This document shows positions 34,546 to 43,283 of a stretch of 64,000 nt of DNA, in pieces. Position numbers and translations under genes: made by a program. Location of the stretch: positions 11,174-75,173 of the forward strand of contig DAOSZN010000010.1 in assembly GCA_035593725.1 (NCBI GenBank), given 5' to 3'. Under the pieces are notes generated by a model. That model searched no databases, was not told the DNA's origin, and saw nothing but the letters and a program-made list of their open reading frames with translations. How positions within the stretch are numbered: the stretch's first letter is position 1; the number at the start of each line of letters is the position of its first letter. Source of the DNA: UBA4971 sp029551185 (GTDB lineage: Bacteria > Bacillota > SHA-98 > UBA4971).

Positions 34546-35745
34546 ATGCAACTGAAGAATGGTAAGAGAAGAAACAATGTGAACAGCAAGAAGGCTAAGA
34601 AAAATCTGTCACAGGATAGGTTTTGCATCCCCACACCAGGTGAAGAAGATGAATTCAGCGGTGACGAGAGCGTTTATGTGGCATCACAGTGGCAGCTAAT
34701 GAGGTGGAAATTCAACAAGCATCGTCTGGCAAAGGCGAGCCTTGTGATTTTGATTATCATTTACCTATGCGCCATTTTCTGCGAATTTTTTGCGCCTTAT
34801 GATCCGAATAAGTACGATGTGCGTTTTGCCTACGCTCCTCCTCAAAGAATTCATTTCGTAGGCAAAAATGGATTTAGCTTGAGACCTTTTGTATATGGTT
34901 ATGAGAAAGAAACAGACCCTGAAACTCTGAGAAGGATATATACGCCGGATTACGATGTTGAATATCCGATTTATTTTTTCACAAGAGGCACCCCATATAA
35001 ACTCTTAGGGATATGGCCTACGGATTTACATTTTATCGGCACAAAGGAAGGCCATGTTTTTCTTTGGGGAACAGACCGAATGGGGAGAGATATGTTCTCA
35101 AGGATACTGTATGGGTCGAGGATTTCCACGTCAATTGGACTCATTGGTGTGTTTCTGAGTTTTCTCCTTGGGATTTTGATAGGGGGATTCTCGGGTTACT
35201 ATGGCGGGCTGTTTGATGTGATTGTTCAGAGGTTAATAGAATTTATAAGGAGCATACCTACCATCCCGTTATGGATGGCTTTAAGTGCTGCGCTTCCGCC
35301 GCACTGGCCCCCTCTTCGCGTGTACCTGGGTATCACCATTATCTTATCGTTGATTGGGTGGACCGACCTTGCACGGGTTGTCAGGAGCAAGTTTTTGTCC
35401 CTGCGTGAGGAGGACTTTGTGACCGCTGCAAGGCTTTGTGGAGCAAGCGAACTCAGAATTGTGTTCAGACACATGGTTCCGTCGTTTTTAAGTCACATAA
35501 TAGCATCTGTTACCCTTTCAATTCCTGGGATGATCCTTGGTGAAACAAGCCTGAGCTTCCTGGGTCTTGGGCTCCGTCCGCCGGTGATTAGCTGGGGAGT
35601 GCTCTTGCAGGAAGCTCAGAACGTTAGGTCAATAGCACAGGCGCCATGGTTGCTGTTACCGGGTCTTTTAGTGATCATCACTGTGCTGTCGTTCAATTTC
35701 CTTGGTGACGGGCTCCGGGATGCGGCTGACCCCTATTCCAGATAG
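34546..35745 (+). CDS. Oligopeptide-type ABC importer permease (DppC/OppC-like) with large external insert
   Basis: A 399-residue permease, about 100 residues longer than a standard DppC. After the first membrane segment (LVILIIIYLCAIFCEFFAPY) comes an additional external segment of roughly 80 residues (for example RPFVYGYEKETDPETLRRIY) before the family motif WGTDRMGRDMFSRILYGSR. The coupling motif is TAARLCGASELRIVFRHMVP near 293. A long hydrophilic N-terminus precedes the first helix. The insert is characteristic of the long-SBP subgroup and supports partnership with the binding protein at 22.8 kb. Confidence 0.9.
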   Translation: MQLKNGKRRNNVNSKKAKKNLSQDRFCIPTPGEEDEFSGDESVYVASQWQLMRWKFNKHRLAKASLVILIIIYLCAIFCEFFAPYDPNKYDVRFAYAPPQRIHFVGKNGFSLRPFVYGYEKETDPETLRRIYTPDYDVEYPIYFFTRGTPYKLLGIWPTDLHFIGTKEGHVFLWGTDRMGRDMFSRILYGSRISTSIGLIGVFLSFLLGILIGGFSGYYGGLFDVIVQRLIEFIRSIPTIPLWMALSAALPPHWPPLRVYLGITIILSLIGWTDLARVVRSKFLSLREEDFVTAARLCGASELRIVFRHMVPSFLSHIIASVTLSIPGMILGETSLSFLGLGLRPPVISWGVLLQEAQNVRSIAQAPWLLLPGLLVIITVLSFNFLGDGLRDAADPYSR

Positions 35746-35776
35746 AAACTTGCTTTTAGATAAGGTGGGCGATGAT

Positions 35777-36796
35777 ATGGGTGATAAGCTACTGGAGGTT
35801 AAGGATTTAAAGACTTATTTCTTCCTTGACGAAGGCACTGTCAAGGCTCTGGATGGTGTCAGCTTCTCCATTGACAAGAAAAAGACACTCGGAGTAGTAG
35901 GTGAGAGCGGATGCGGTAAGAGTGTCACAGCCCTGTCTATCCTGAGGGTCTTGGGATCCAAAGGAAAGATTGTGGATGGAAGTATCAAATTGTACGGAGA
36001 GGAGTACGGTCCTGAGGGTTATGTTGATCTGTCTCAACTTGATCCGCACGGTGATGAGATCAGGGCAATACGTGGCAAGGATATAGCCATGATTTTTCAG
36101 GAGCCGATGACATCCTTCAGTCCTGTTTACACAGTGGGAAATCAAATAATAGAAGCCATTTTGCTGCACCAAGACGTGAGCCAAAAAGAAGCGCGTGAGC
36201 TTGCAATAGAAATGCTAAGAAAGGTTGGGATTTCCAGGCCTGAGGAAAGGGTTGATGAGTATCCTTACCAGTTGAGCGGTGGAATGAGACAGAGGGCCAT
36301 GATAGCTATGGCACTTTCATGTCACCCTAAACTTCTTATCGCTGATGAACCCACTACCGCACTTGACGTTACTATTCAGGCTCAGATACTTGACCTGATG
36401 AGAGATCTTCAAGAGGAATTCGGAATGTCAATAATGATGATCACTCATAACCTTGGGGTTGTAGCGGAGATATCTGAAGATGTAGTGGTGATGTATCTTG
36501 GAAGGATTGTGGAGAGCGCTCCGGTGGATGAGCTTTTCCATAATCCTTTGCACCCATACACACAGGCGCTCCTTAAGTCTATTCCAAAAGTAGGCAAAAA
36601 GGCAAAAGGGAGACTCGAGACCATTAAAGGGGTGGTGCCTGATGCGTATAATATACCTCCTGGATGTTCGTTCCACCAGAGATGTCCTGAATTCAAGACA
36701 GGACTATGCAATCGCATAACTCCTGACTTGACAGAGACAGCGCCCGGTCACAAAGTGGCCTGCTTACTGTATAGCGAGGTGGAGAGGCATGGATAA
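35777..36796 (+). CDS. Oligopeptide-type ABC importer ATPase (OppD/DppD-like)
   Basis: A 339-residue ATPase: Walker A GESGCGKS, Q-loop IFQEPMTSFSPVY, signature LSGGMRQRAMIAMAL, Walker B LLIADEPTTALDVTIQAQ, and the C-terminal oligopeptide extension with Cys residues (CSFHQRCPEFKTGLCN), which in this family can hold an iron-sulfur cluster. ATG 35777 with AAGGTGGG upstream is preferred; the frame is open from within the previous gene. It overlaps the next ATPase by 8 bases. Confidence 0.92.
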   Translation: MGDKLLEVKDLKTYFFLDEGTVKALDGVSFSIDKKKTLGVVGESGCGKSVTALSILRVLGSKGKIVDGSIKLYGEEYGPEGYVDLSQLDPHGDEIRAIRGKDIAMIFQEPMTSFSPVYTVGNQIIEAILLHQDVSQKEARELAIEMLRKVGISRPEERVDEYPYQLSGGMRQRAMIAMALSCHPKLLIADEPTTALDVTIQAQILDLMRDLQEEFGMSIMMITHNLGVVAEISEDVVVMYLGRIVESAPVDELFHNPLHPYTQALLKSIPKVGKKAKGRLETIKGVVPDAYNIPPGCSFHQRCPEFKTGLCNRITPDLTETAPGHKVACLLYSEVERHG

Positions 36797-37817
36797 GGGT
36801 ACGCTCATAGATGTTAGGAATCTCAAGAAATACTTTCCGATTCATAGAGGGATGTGGAAAAAGACAGTCAGATATGTAAGAGCAGTCGATGACGTAAGTT
36901 TTCGGATTAATGAAGGCGAGACTCTTGGGCTTGTGGGAGAAAGCGGATGCGGAAAGACTACTTGCGGGAGATGCATTCTAAGGGCAATTGAGCCTACAAG
37001 CGGCGAGGTCCATTTCAAGCAGAACGGTGAATTTGCAAACATTGTTGACATGGATAAAGAAGAATTGCGTGCTATTCGTAAAGAGATACAGTTGATATTT
37101 CAGGACCCTTATTCTTCACTTAATCCAAGAATGACTGTAAAAGATATCATTGGCGAACCCCTCTTGGTGAACGGTATTGCTATTGGAAAGGAACTGGAAG
37201 ACAGGGTAATTGAGTTGATGAAGAAAGTCGGCCTTAGGCCTGAATACATGAGGAGATATCCCCACGCATTCAGTGGGGGACAGAGACAGAGGATCGGTAT
37301 TGCAAGGGCGCTTGCTTTGAATCCCAGACTCATCGTATGTGATGAGTCAGTGTCAGCTCTTGACGTTTCCATTCAGGCTCAGATACTGAATCTTCTTCAG
37401 GATTTACAGGAGGAATACAACCTGACGTATCTATTTATAGCTCATGATCTTAGTGTTATTGAGCACATAAGTGATAGAGTAGCTGTCATGTATGTTGGTA
37501 AAATAGTTGAGCTGACTGACACTGTTGATCTTTTTTCCTGTCCCAGGCATCCTTATACAGAAGCGTTACTTTCGGCTGTTCCTAAACCCGATCCCAGGAT
37601 CAAGACAGATAGGATCCTTTTGAAAGGTGAGGTGGCAGACCCTGCGAATCCGCCTGATGGCTGCTATTTTCATCCAAGATGTGATTACGCAAAGGAGATC
37701 TGTAGTCATGAACCTCCACCCCTTAGGAAGCTTGAGGGGCAATATGGTAAAGAGAATTATGTGGCATGTCACTTTGCAGAGAGTCTGAATCTTAGGGGTA
37801 TTGCTGTGTCACAATAA
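36789..37817 (+). CDS. Oligopeptide-type ABC importer ATPase (OppF/DppF-like)
   Basis: A 342-residue ATPase with Walker A GESGCGKTT, Q-loop IFQDPYSSLNPRM, signature FSGGQRQRIGIARAL, Walker B LIVCDESVSALDVSIQAQ (Ser in place of the common Pro) and the C-terminal oligopeptide domain with CYFHPRCDYAKEIC. It forms a heterodimer with the preceding ATPase and completes the importer with the two permeases and the distant binding protein. Confidence 0.92.
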   Translation: MDKGTLIDVRNLKKYFPIHRGMWKKTVRYVRAVDDVSFRINEGETLGLVGESGCGKTTCGRCILRAIEPTSGEVHFKQNGEFANIVDMDKEELRAIRKEIQLIFQDPYSSLNPRMTVKDIIGEPLLVNGIAIGKELEDRVIELMKKVGLRPEYMRRYPHAFSGGQRQRIGIARALALNPRLIVCDESVSALDVSIQAQILNLLQDLQEEYNLTYLFIAHDLSVIEHISDRVAVMYVGKIVELTDTVDLFSCPRHPYTEALLSAVPKPDPRIKTDRILLKGEVADPANPPDGCYFHPRCDYAKEICSHEPPPLRKLEGQYGKENYVACHFAESLNLRGIAVSQ

Positions 37818-37879
37818 TAGCTTTCGCTTCCTGCTAAGACTCTCTCATCTTGGAAGTTTGCCTAGAGGGGACATGGGTT

Positions 37880-39121
37880 ATGAGGTTTGAAAGAACGCCA
37901 AGCAACAGTAGAGATTTAAGGGTTTCCAATCGTCTGTTGGTTCTAAATACAATAAGAAAACAGGGTCCTATTGCAAGATACGAAGTCGCAAGGGAAATAG
38001 GGCTTACTCCACCCCCTGTGTCAGTTATAGTCAACGACCTTATAAAGGCGGGTATTGTGAGAGAGACTGGGTTAGGCGAATCCAGCGGCGGCAGAAGACC
38101 TGTTATGCTTGAGCTGAATTCCAGAGCAGGTATCATTTTTGCAGTACAGCTCCAAAGGGGAGTGGTGGTGACAGCCCTTGTTGATCTGGCAGGCGATGTT
38201 TTGAAGCGTCACTACCTGCATCTCGATACGAATCTACCTGAGTCTGTAGTAGATGCAATTGTATCGGTTTTTTATAGTTTGCTTGAGGGGACCGGCATAT
38301 TAAAAGAAAAGGTGTTGTGGTGTGGTATCGCATCACCGGGGCTTGTCGATTCATTTCGAGGAGTTGTCAAGCGCTCGTCTAATCTTATGTGGGAGAATGT
38401 GCCTTTTGGACCAATGGTTTCAACTAAGCTTGGCGGTATTCCTGTTCATCTTGAGAATACATCCAATGCTGCTGCCCTTGCGGAAAAGGTTTACGGAAGC
38501 GGACAGGGGTATTCAAACCTGGTGTATCTGAGCATGTCTGTAGGGGTAGGAGCAGGAATTATCATCGACAATGAGGTCTACGGTGGATCAAACGGATTCG
38601 CGGGCGAAATCGGGCATATGGCTTTAATCCCTGATGGCGGACCCCGGTGCGCATGTGGACGGTATGGCTGTTTTGAAGCTATGTGCAGTGTTAGGGCAGT
38701 TCTGTCTCAGATAAGGTCCTCTGTCGGTGACTTGATTCTTACTGCCTATGGTGTGGACACTGAGTGTATAGATATTGAAAGCATTTGTGAATCTCCGCTT
38801 CTTAATCTTCCTGAAGTGCAGTCTATCCTGAAGAAAACAGGATACTTGACAGGAGTGGTAGTTGGGAATCTAATGAACCTCTTTGACCCCGATATTGTGA
38901 TTATCGGAGGGGAGCTTGCCCGTACCGGTTGTGCATTTATGGAAGCTATTGATCAAGCTGCCAGGGAGCGTGCTCTTCTTGAGACCAGCCATGGTGTGCA
39001 GATTGTCAGGTCCAGTATGAAAGAAGATCCTCCTTTGATGGGAGCCTACGCAGTCGCTCTTGATAATGTATTTCAGACTGACCAATGGATTAAGAACCGT
39101 AGAAAAGCTTGTGCCAGATAA
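37880..39121 (+). CDS. ROK-family transcriptional regulator (NagC/XylR-like)
   Basis: A 413-residue ROK protein. The N-terminal winged HTH (NRLLVLNTIRKQGPIARYEV, then LTPPPVSVIVNDLIKAGIV) is followed by the ROK sugar-kinase fold with the zinc signature CACGRYGCFEAMCS near residue 257 and EIGHMAL just before it. NagC-type members respond to N-acetylglucosamine derivatives. ATG 37880 has AGAGGGGAC upstream. Its place directly before the isomerase/NagA/NagB genes fits a role as the amino-sugar regulator of this island. Confidence 0.88.
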   Translation: MRFERTPSNSRDLRVSNRLLVLNTIRKQGPIARYEVAREIGLTPPPVSVIVNDLIKAGIVRETGLGESSGGRRPVMLELNSRAGIIFAVQLQRGVVVTALVDLAGDVLKRHYLHLDTNLPESVVDAIVSVFYSLLEGTGILKEKVLWCGIASPGLVDSFRGVVKRSSNLMWENVPFGPMVSTKLGGIPVHLENTSNAAALAEKVYGSGQGYSNLVYLSMSVGVGAGIIIDNEVYGGSNGFAGEIGHMALIPDGGPRCACGRYGCFEAMCSVRAVLSQIRSSVGDLILTAYGVDTECIDIESICESPLLNLPEVQSILKKTGYLTGVVVGNLMNLFDPDIVIIGGELARTGCAFMEAIDQAARERALLETSHGVQIVRSSMKEDPPLMGAYAVALDNVFQTDQWIKNRRKACAR

Positions 39122-39145
39122 TTAGCTAAGAGGTGAATCAGATTG

Positions 39146-40000
39146 ATGCATCCAGCCATTATTTGCGATGAGATAAGTCAGGATATTAGCCACGTCATGC
39201 ATGCGTTGGAACTTACAAGTCTTGATGCGCTTGAGCTTCGGATGATCGGAGAACGCAACATACTCTACCTTTCTGACGGAGAATTAAAGAGTCTGAAGAA
39301 GCTATTGGACAAATCAGGCATTAAAGTCTGTGGGATTGCATCCCCTATTTTTAAGGCTCCGCTTAGCGAAGAAGATAGGCCCGGCCAAGGAGAGAAGACT
39401 GAGGGTCTTGATCCTTTTAAGCTGTCTGTCAATACGTTTGCCGGCCACTTAGAGCTTTTGGAGAAGGCGATTTCCATTGCGAAGCTCTTTGACACTAGGA
39501 TAATAAGATGCTTCAGCTTTATGGGCGATAGCCCATTTGACAATGTGGTAGATGTGATTGCAGAGCGTCTTTCGTGTGCGGCAAAAAGGGCTGAAGAAGA
39601 GGATATAGTCTTGTGTGTGGAAAATGAACCTTCCTGTTACGTTCAAACATCAGACCATCTTAAGGAGCTGCTGGACAGGGTTCAATCAAGAAATGTCGCT
39701 GCCCTATGGGATCCAGGTAATGCATATTGTGTTGGAGAGAAGAATCTCTTGCAAGGGTTTCACAAAATCAAGGATCGAGTCATGCATATTCATTTGAAAG
39801 ACGTGCCTGAAACAGTTGGGGATTCCATTGTATTTACTGTTGTAGGAAATGGGATTCTTGATTATCCAAGGCAGATTAAAGAATGGCGCAAGGCCGAATA
39901 CACGGGCTATTTGAGCCTTGAGCCCCATCTTGCTATCGGCAGGGGGTCTGCTCCCGGGGCTATTGACTCCATTAGGAATCTGCAAGAAATGCTTAGGTAG
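39146..40000 (+). CDS. TIM-barrel sugar (phosphate) isomerase/epimerase
   Basis: A 284-residue protein of the xylose isomerase-like TIM-barrel family. Metal-site and barrel motifs are visible: IVLCVENEPSCYVQTS near residue 155 (Glu), ALWDPGNAYCVGE near 188 (Asp), MHIHLKD near 212 (His) and GYLSLEPHLAIGRG near 255 (Glu). It interconverts ketoses or epimerises sugars. It starts at ATG 39146 (TTG 39143 is also possible), with GAGGTGA upstream. It is followed closely by nagA and nagB, so its substrate is probably an intermediate before N-deacetylation. Confidence 0.82.
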   Translation: MHPAIICDEISQDISHVMHALELTSLDALELRMIGERNILYLSDGELKSLKKLLDKSGIKVCGIASPIFKAPLSEEDRPGQGEKTEGLDPFKLSVNTFAGHLELLEKAISIAKLFDTRIIRCFSFMGDSPFDNVVDVIAERLSCAAKRAEEEDIVLCVENEPSCYVQTSDHLKELLDRVQSRNVAALWDPGNAYCVGEKNLLQGFHKIKDRVMHIHLKDVPETVGDSIVFTVVGNGILDYPRQIKEWRKAEYTGYLSLEPHLAIGRGSAPGAIDSIRNLQEMLR

Positions 40001-40026
40001 ATCCGGACTGGAAGGATGACTGGATT

Positions 40027-41253
40027 ATGGCAGATAGTTTGATAGATGAAAACGGGTTCTGTCTGGTAAACGGCAAGCTTGTGACTCCTCATAGGATTAT
40101 TGACAAAGGCGGTATAGAGATCAGGGGGCAGTCTATATTCCGTGTATTCGATATGGCCAATTCAAATATTCCGGAGGGTGCAAAGGTTATTGACGTACAT
40201 GGAGCAATAATCTCTCCGGGGTTTGTTGATATTCACGTTCATGGCGGTGGAGGCTCAGAAACCATGGATGGCACTGTCGAGGCCTTTTGTACAATGTCAC
40301 AGGTTCACGCCAGAGGAGGCGCGACCGCCATAGTGCCCAGCACCTTAACTGCTTCTACAGAGCAGCTCTATGCAGTGCTCCATGCGTTCGAGGAGGCTAA
40401 GAAAAAGGTTAATACGGGCGCGAGACTTCTGGGGCTTCACCTTGAAGGTCCGTATTTCTCCAGTGAGCAGTCGGGGGCACAGGATTTGCGATATCTGAAA
40501 AACCCGGATCCCGAGGAGTATCTGTCTATTCTCAACTGTACAGAGAATATTCTACGGGTCTCAGCCGCTCCTGAGCTTCCCGGCGGATTAGAGTTGGGGC
40601 GCGAATTAAGAAGAAGAAATATCGTTGCATCAATCGGGCATTCAAATGCAACATATGATCAGGTTATCAAAGCGGTTGAGGTAGGCTATACTCATGTAAC
40701 TCATTTGTACTCTGGAATGTCCGGTGTAAAACGTGAAAATTGTTTTAGAATAGCGGGAGTTATTGAATCAGGTCTTCTCCTGGATGATCTGACAGTGGAA
40801 GCAATAGCGGACGGCAGGCATCTTCCTCCCAGTCTGTTGAAATTAATCTATAAGTGCAAAGGGCCTGATCGAATGGTCCTGTGTACTGACGCCATCAGAG
40901 CAGCCTCTATGCCTGACGGTGAATACTCTATGGGACATAAAGACGGAGGTCGAAAAATAATAGTACACGATGGTGTGGCATGGCTTGCAGATAGATCGGC
41001 TTTTGCCGGAAGCATAGCTACAATGAATATGCTGGTTAAGAACATGGTTGAAATAGCAGGAGTGTCGCCGGCTAATGCCATAAAGATGGCTTCAACAATC
41101 CCCGCTCGTGTCATAGGACAGGATGATAGGATGGGCTGTCTTGCAAAGGGCAAAGATGCTGATTTGGTGATTCTTGATAATGATTTTTCTGTGTTAATGA
41201 CTGTAGTCCAAGGTAGGATTGTCTACAGCAAGTCCCAGATAACGGTATGTTGA
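40027..41253 (+). CDS. nagA: N-acetylglucosamine-6-phosphate deacetylase
   Basis: A 408-residue amidohydrolase with the NagA pattern: DIHVHGGGGSETMDGT near residue 70, LHLEGPYFSSEQSGAQD near 138 (catalytic-site Glu), IGHSNATYDQVIKA near 205, THLYSGMS near 225 and the catalytic Asp in LCTDAIRAAS near 285. It removes the acetyl group from an N-acetyl amino sugar 6-phosphate. Standard NagA has HLFNAM where this one has HLYSGM, so a related rather than identical substrate is possible. ATG 40027 has GGAAGG upstream. Confidence 0.87.
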   Translation: MADSLIDENGFCLVNGKLVTPHRIIDKGGIEIRGQSIFRVFDMANSNIPEGAKVIDVHGAIISPGFVDIHVHGGGGSETMDGTVEAFCTMSQVHARGGATAIVPSTLTASTEQLYAVLHAFEEAKKKVNTGARLLGLHLEGPYFSSEQSGAQDLRYLKNPDPEEYLSILNCTENILRVSAAPELPGGLELGRELRRRNIVASIGHSNATYDQVIKAVEVGYTHVTHLYSGMSGVKRENCFRIAGVIESGLLLDDLTVEAIADGRHLPPSLLKLIYKCKGPDRMVLCTDAIRAASMPDGEYSMGHKDGGRKIIVHDGVAWLADRSAFAGSIATMNMLVKNMVEIAGVSPANAIKMASTIPARVIGQDDRMGCLAKGKDADLVILDNDFSVLMTVVQGRIVYSKSQITVC

Positions 41254-41363
41254 AGCATCAGGCAAATCAATAATGGACTTACGCGCTGGATATCTTAGCC
41301 TGTCCATGCTACATCGATCCAGGCAGTTTTGACTCCCGTATAGTCAAGAAGGAAGGGACGTAG

Positions 41364-42182
41364 ATGAGTTGTTACAGAAAATCAGAATATCAAAAGCCTA
41401 TACATATTGCTGAAATTGATAATCTGGTAGTGGAATTGTACAGGACACGAGAAGATATGGGGAGGGCGGCAGGTAAGGCTGTTGCCGGAAAAATGCGGGA
41501 ACTTCTTTCCCAAAAAGAGTTAATCTCCATGGTATTTGCGGCAGCGCCTTCACAGAATGAATTTCTGAATACTCTAGTCAGGGAGGAGCGAATTGACTGG
41601 AGTCGTGTAATAGCATTTCACCTGGATGAGTATATTGGTCTTCCTAAAGATGCGTCGCAGCGTTTTTCCATGTGGCTTGATGAACATATCTATAACATTG
41701 CGAAGCCTGGAACGATTTACTATATTGGCGAAGGAGAGGGATCTCCTGAGGAGAAATGCCTGCGATATTCGGAGCTGCTGAAAGACTGCCATTTAGATAT
41801 TGCCTGTATTGGAATAGGTGAGAACGGCCACATCGCTTTCAATGATCCGCCTGTTGCGGATTTCAATGATCCATATTTAGTAAAGATTGTGGAGCTCGAT
41901 GAGACATGCCGAATGCAGCAAGTTCACGACGGTTGTTTTCCTTCGCTGTCTGATGTGCCTACTCAAGCAGCTACTATGACAATTCCGGCTATTATGTCAG
42001 CTGCATGGATGTACTGTATAGTGCCCGGTTCTTCCAAAGGGCAAGCGGTTAAGGATACTGTTGAGGGAGAGATAAGCACAAAGTGTCCTGCGTCAATTCT
42101 GAGGACTCATGATCATGCCAGGCTGTTTCTCGACCCGGATTCAGCGGCCGGGCTTTCCTTTTTTGCAAAGAAAAGCAGATAG
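41364..42182 (+). CDS. nagB: Glucosamine-6-phosphate deaminase-like protein
   Basis: A 272-residue member of the NagB family, which converts glucosamine-6-phosphate to fructose-6-phosphate and ammonia. Family motifs are AFHLDEYIGLP near residue 84 (catalytic Asp), CIGIGENGHIAFNDPP near 150 and TMTIPAIMSA near 207. The usual N-terminal phosphate-binding Thr-Gly-Ser/Thr segment is replaced by AAAPSQNEFL, as in the more divergent NagB-like group, so specificity is less sure than the fold. ATG 41364 has GGAAGGGACG upstream. The 110-bp gap before it contains no clear signal. Confidence 0.8.
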   Translation: MSCYRKSEYQKPIHIAEIDNLVVELYRTREDMGRAAGKAVAGKMRELLSQKELISMVFAAAPSQNEFLNTLVREERIDWSRVIAFHLDEYIGLPKDASQRFSMWLDEHIYNIAKPGTIYYIGEGEGSPEEKCLRYSELLKDCHLDIACIGIGENGHIAFNDPPVADFNDPYLVKIVELDETCRMQQVHDGCFPSLSDVPTQAATMTIPAIMSAAWMYCIVPGSSKGQAVKDTVEGEISTKCPASILRTHDHARLFLDPDSAAGLSFFAKKSR

Positions 42183-42192
42183 GTGATGTGAA

Positions 42193-43263
42193 ATGGAAGA
42201 TACTGTCGGATTCGGGATAATTGGGTGTGGGGCTATCGGTGGAGCCCATGCTGCTTCAATAGTAAACGCCTGTGGATCAAGGCTTGTGGCCGTAGCGGAT
42301 GTTTCAGAGAAAAGGGCTGAAAGTCTTGGCGATCAGTATAGAGTCCCCTTTTATACTGACTACAGGCATCTTCTTGATCGGGAGGATATTGACGTCGTTA
42401 ACATATGTCTTCCCAGTGGGCTCCATATGGATGCATGTGTGGATGCAGCCGGCGCCGGGAAGCACATCTTGTGTGAAAAGCCTCTTGAAGTTACTCTTGA
42501 AAAAACTGACGCGATAATAGAGGCTGTCAAGGAAAATTGTGTGAAGCTCGGTGTAGTGTTTCAGAGGCGTTTTACCCATGATGCCTTACTAATTAGGAAA
42601 GCGATCTCCAGCGGCAAATTAGGCAGACTCATATCGGGTAGCGCATATCTGAAGTACTATAGGGATCAGGCCTACTATGGTTCCGGTTCGTGGAGAGGAA
42701 CCTGGAAACTGGATGGTGGAGGATGTCTGATGAATCAGGGCATCCATGGTATTGATCTTCTGCAGTGGTATATGGGACCTGTGACAAGTGTCTATGCTCT
42801 TACTGATACTGTTGCTCATGAGAATATTGAAGTGGAAGACATAGCCGTGGCGATTCTGAAATTTGCCAACGGTGCAATCGGGATTATTGAAGGCTCTACA
42901 TCATACTATCCAGGGCTGCCGACAAGGCTTGAAATATGCGGCACAAATGGAACAGTAGCTTTGCGTGAAGAAGAAGTGGTGGGATGGGATTTTATCAATC
43001 CGACGCGTGAAGATATCGTCCTTTCTAAGGCCGGCGCAAAAAGACTCGGAGTTCTGGAAGATGTTGACCGTGCTGATCCCATGACAGCAGTGGGAGACAG
43101 CCACATTCCTGTTATCGAGGATATGGTCCGGGCAATATTGGACAAAAGAGACCCTGCTGTAACTGGAGAAGAAGCGCGAAAGGCAGTCGAAATAATCCTG
43201 GCTATATATGCATCCTCTGAGCTTGGCCAAGAAGTAGAACTTCCTCTCGGAAGCTGTCAGTAA
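42193..43263 (+). CDS. Gfo/Idh/MocA-family oxidoreductase
   Basis: A 356-residue dehydrogenase with the dinucleotide loop GIIGCGAIGGAHAASIV at residue 7, the catalytic-lysine motif HILCEKPLEVTLEKTD near 94, GVVFQRRFTHDAL near 120, and the catalytic-site region MNQGIHGIDLLQWYMGP near 178. It is the third oxidoreductase of this family in the island and lies 10 bases after nagB, so it belongs to the same transcript. It probably oxidises a sugar hydroxyl before or after deacetylation. The partner gene at 43284 is on the other strand. Confidence 0.87.
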   Translation: MEDTVGFGIIGCGAIGGAHAASIVNACGSRLVAVADVSEKRAESLGDQYRVPFYTDYRHLLDREDIDVVNICLPSGLHMDACVDAAGAGKHILCEKPLEVTLEKTDAIIEAVKENCVKLGVVFQRRFTHDALLIRKAISSGKLGRLISGSAYLKYYRDQAYYGSGSWRGTWKLDGGGCLMNQGIHGIDLLQWYMGPVTSVYALTDTVAHENIEVEDIAVAILKFANGAIGIIEGSTSYYPGLPTRLEICGTNGTVALREEEVVGWDFINPTREDIVLSKAGAKRLGVLEDVDRADPMTAVGDSHIPVIEDMVRAILDKRDPAVTGEEARKAVEIILAIYASSELGQEVELPLGSCQ

Positions 43264-43283
43264 CGCATCCTAAGTTACGAGAC

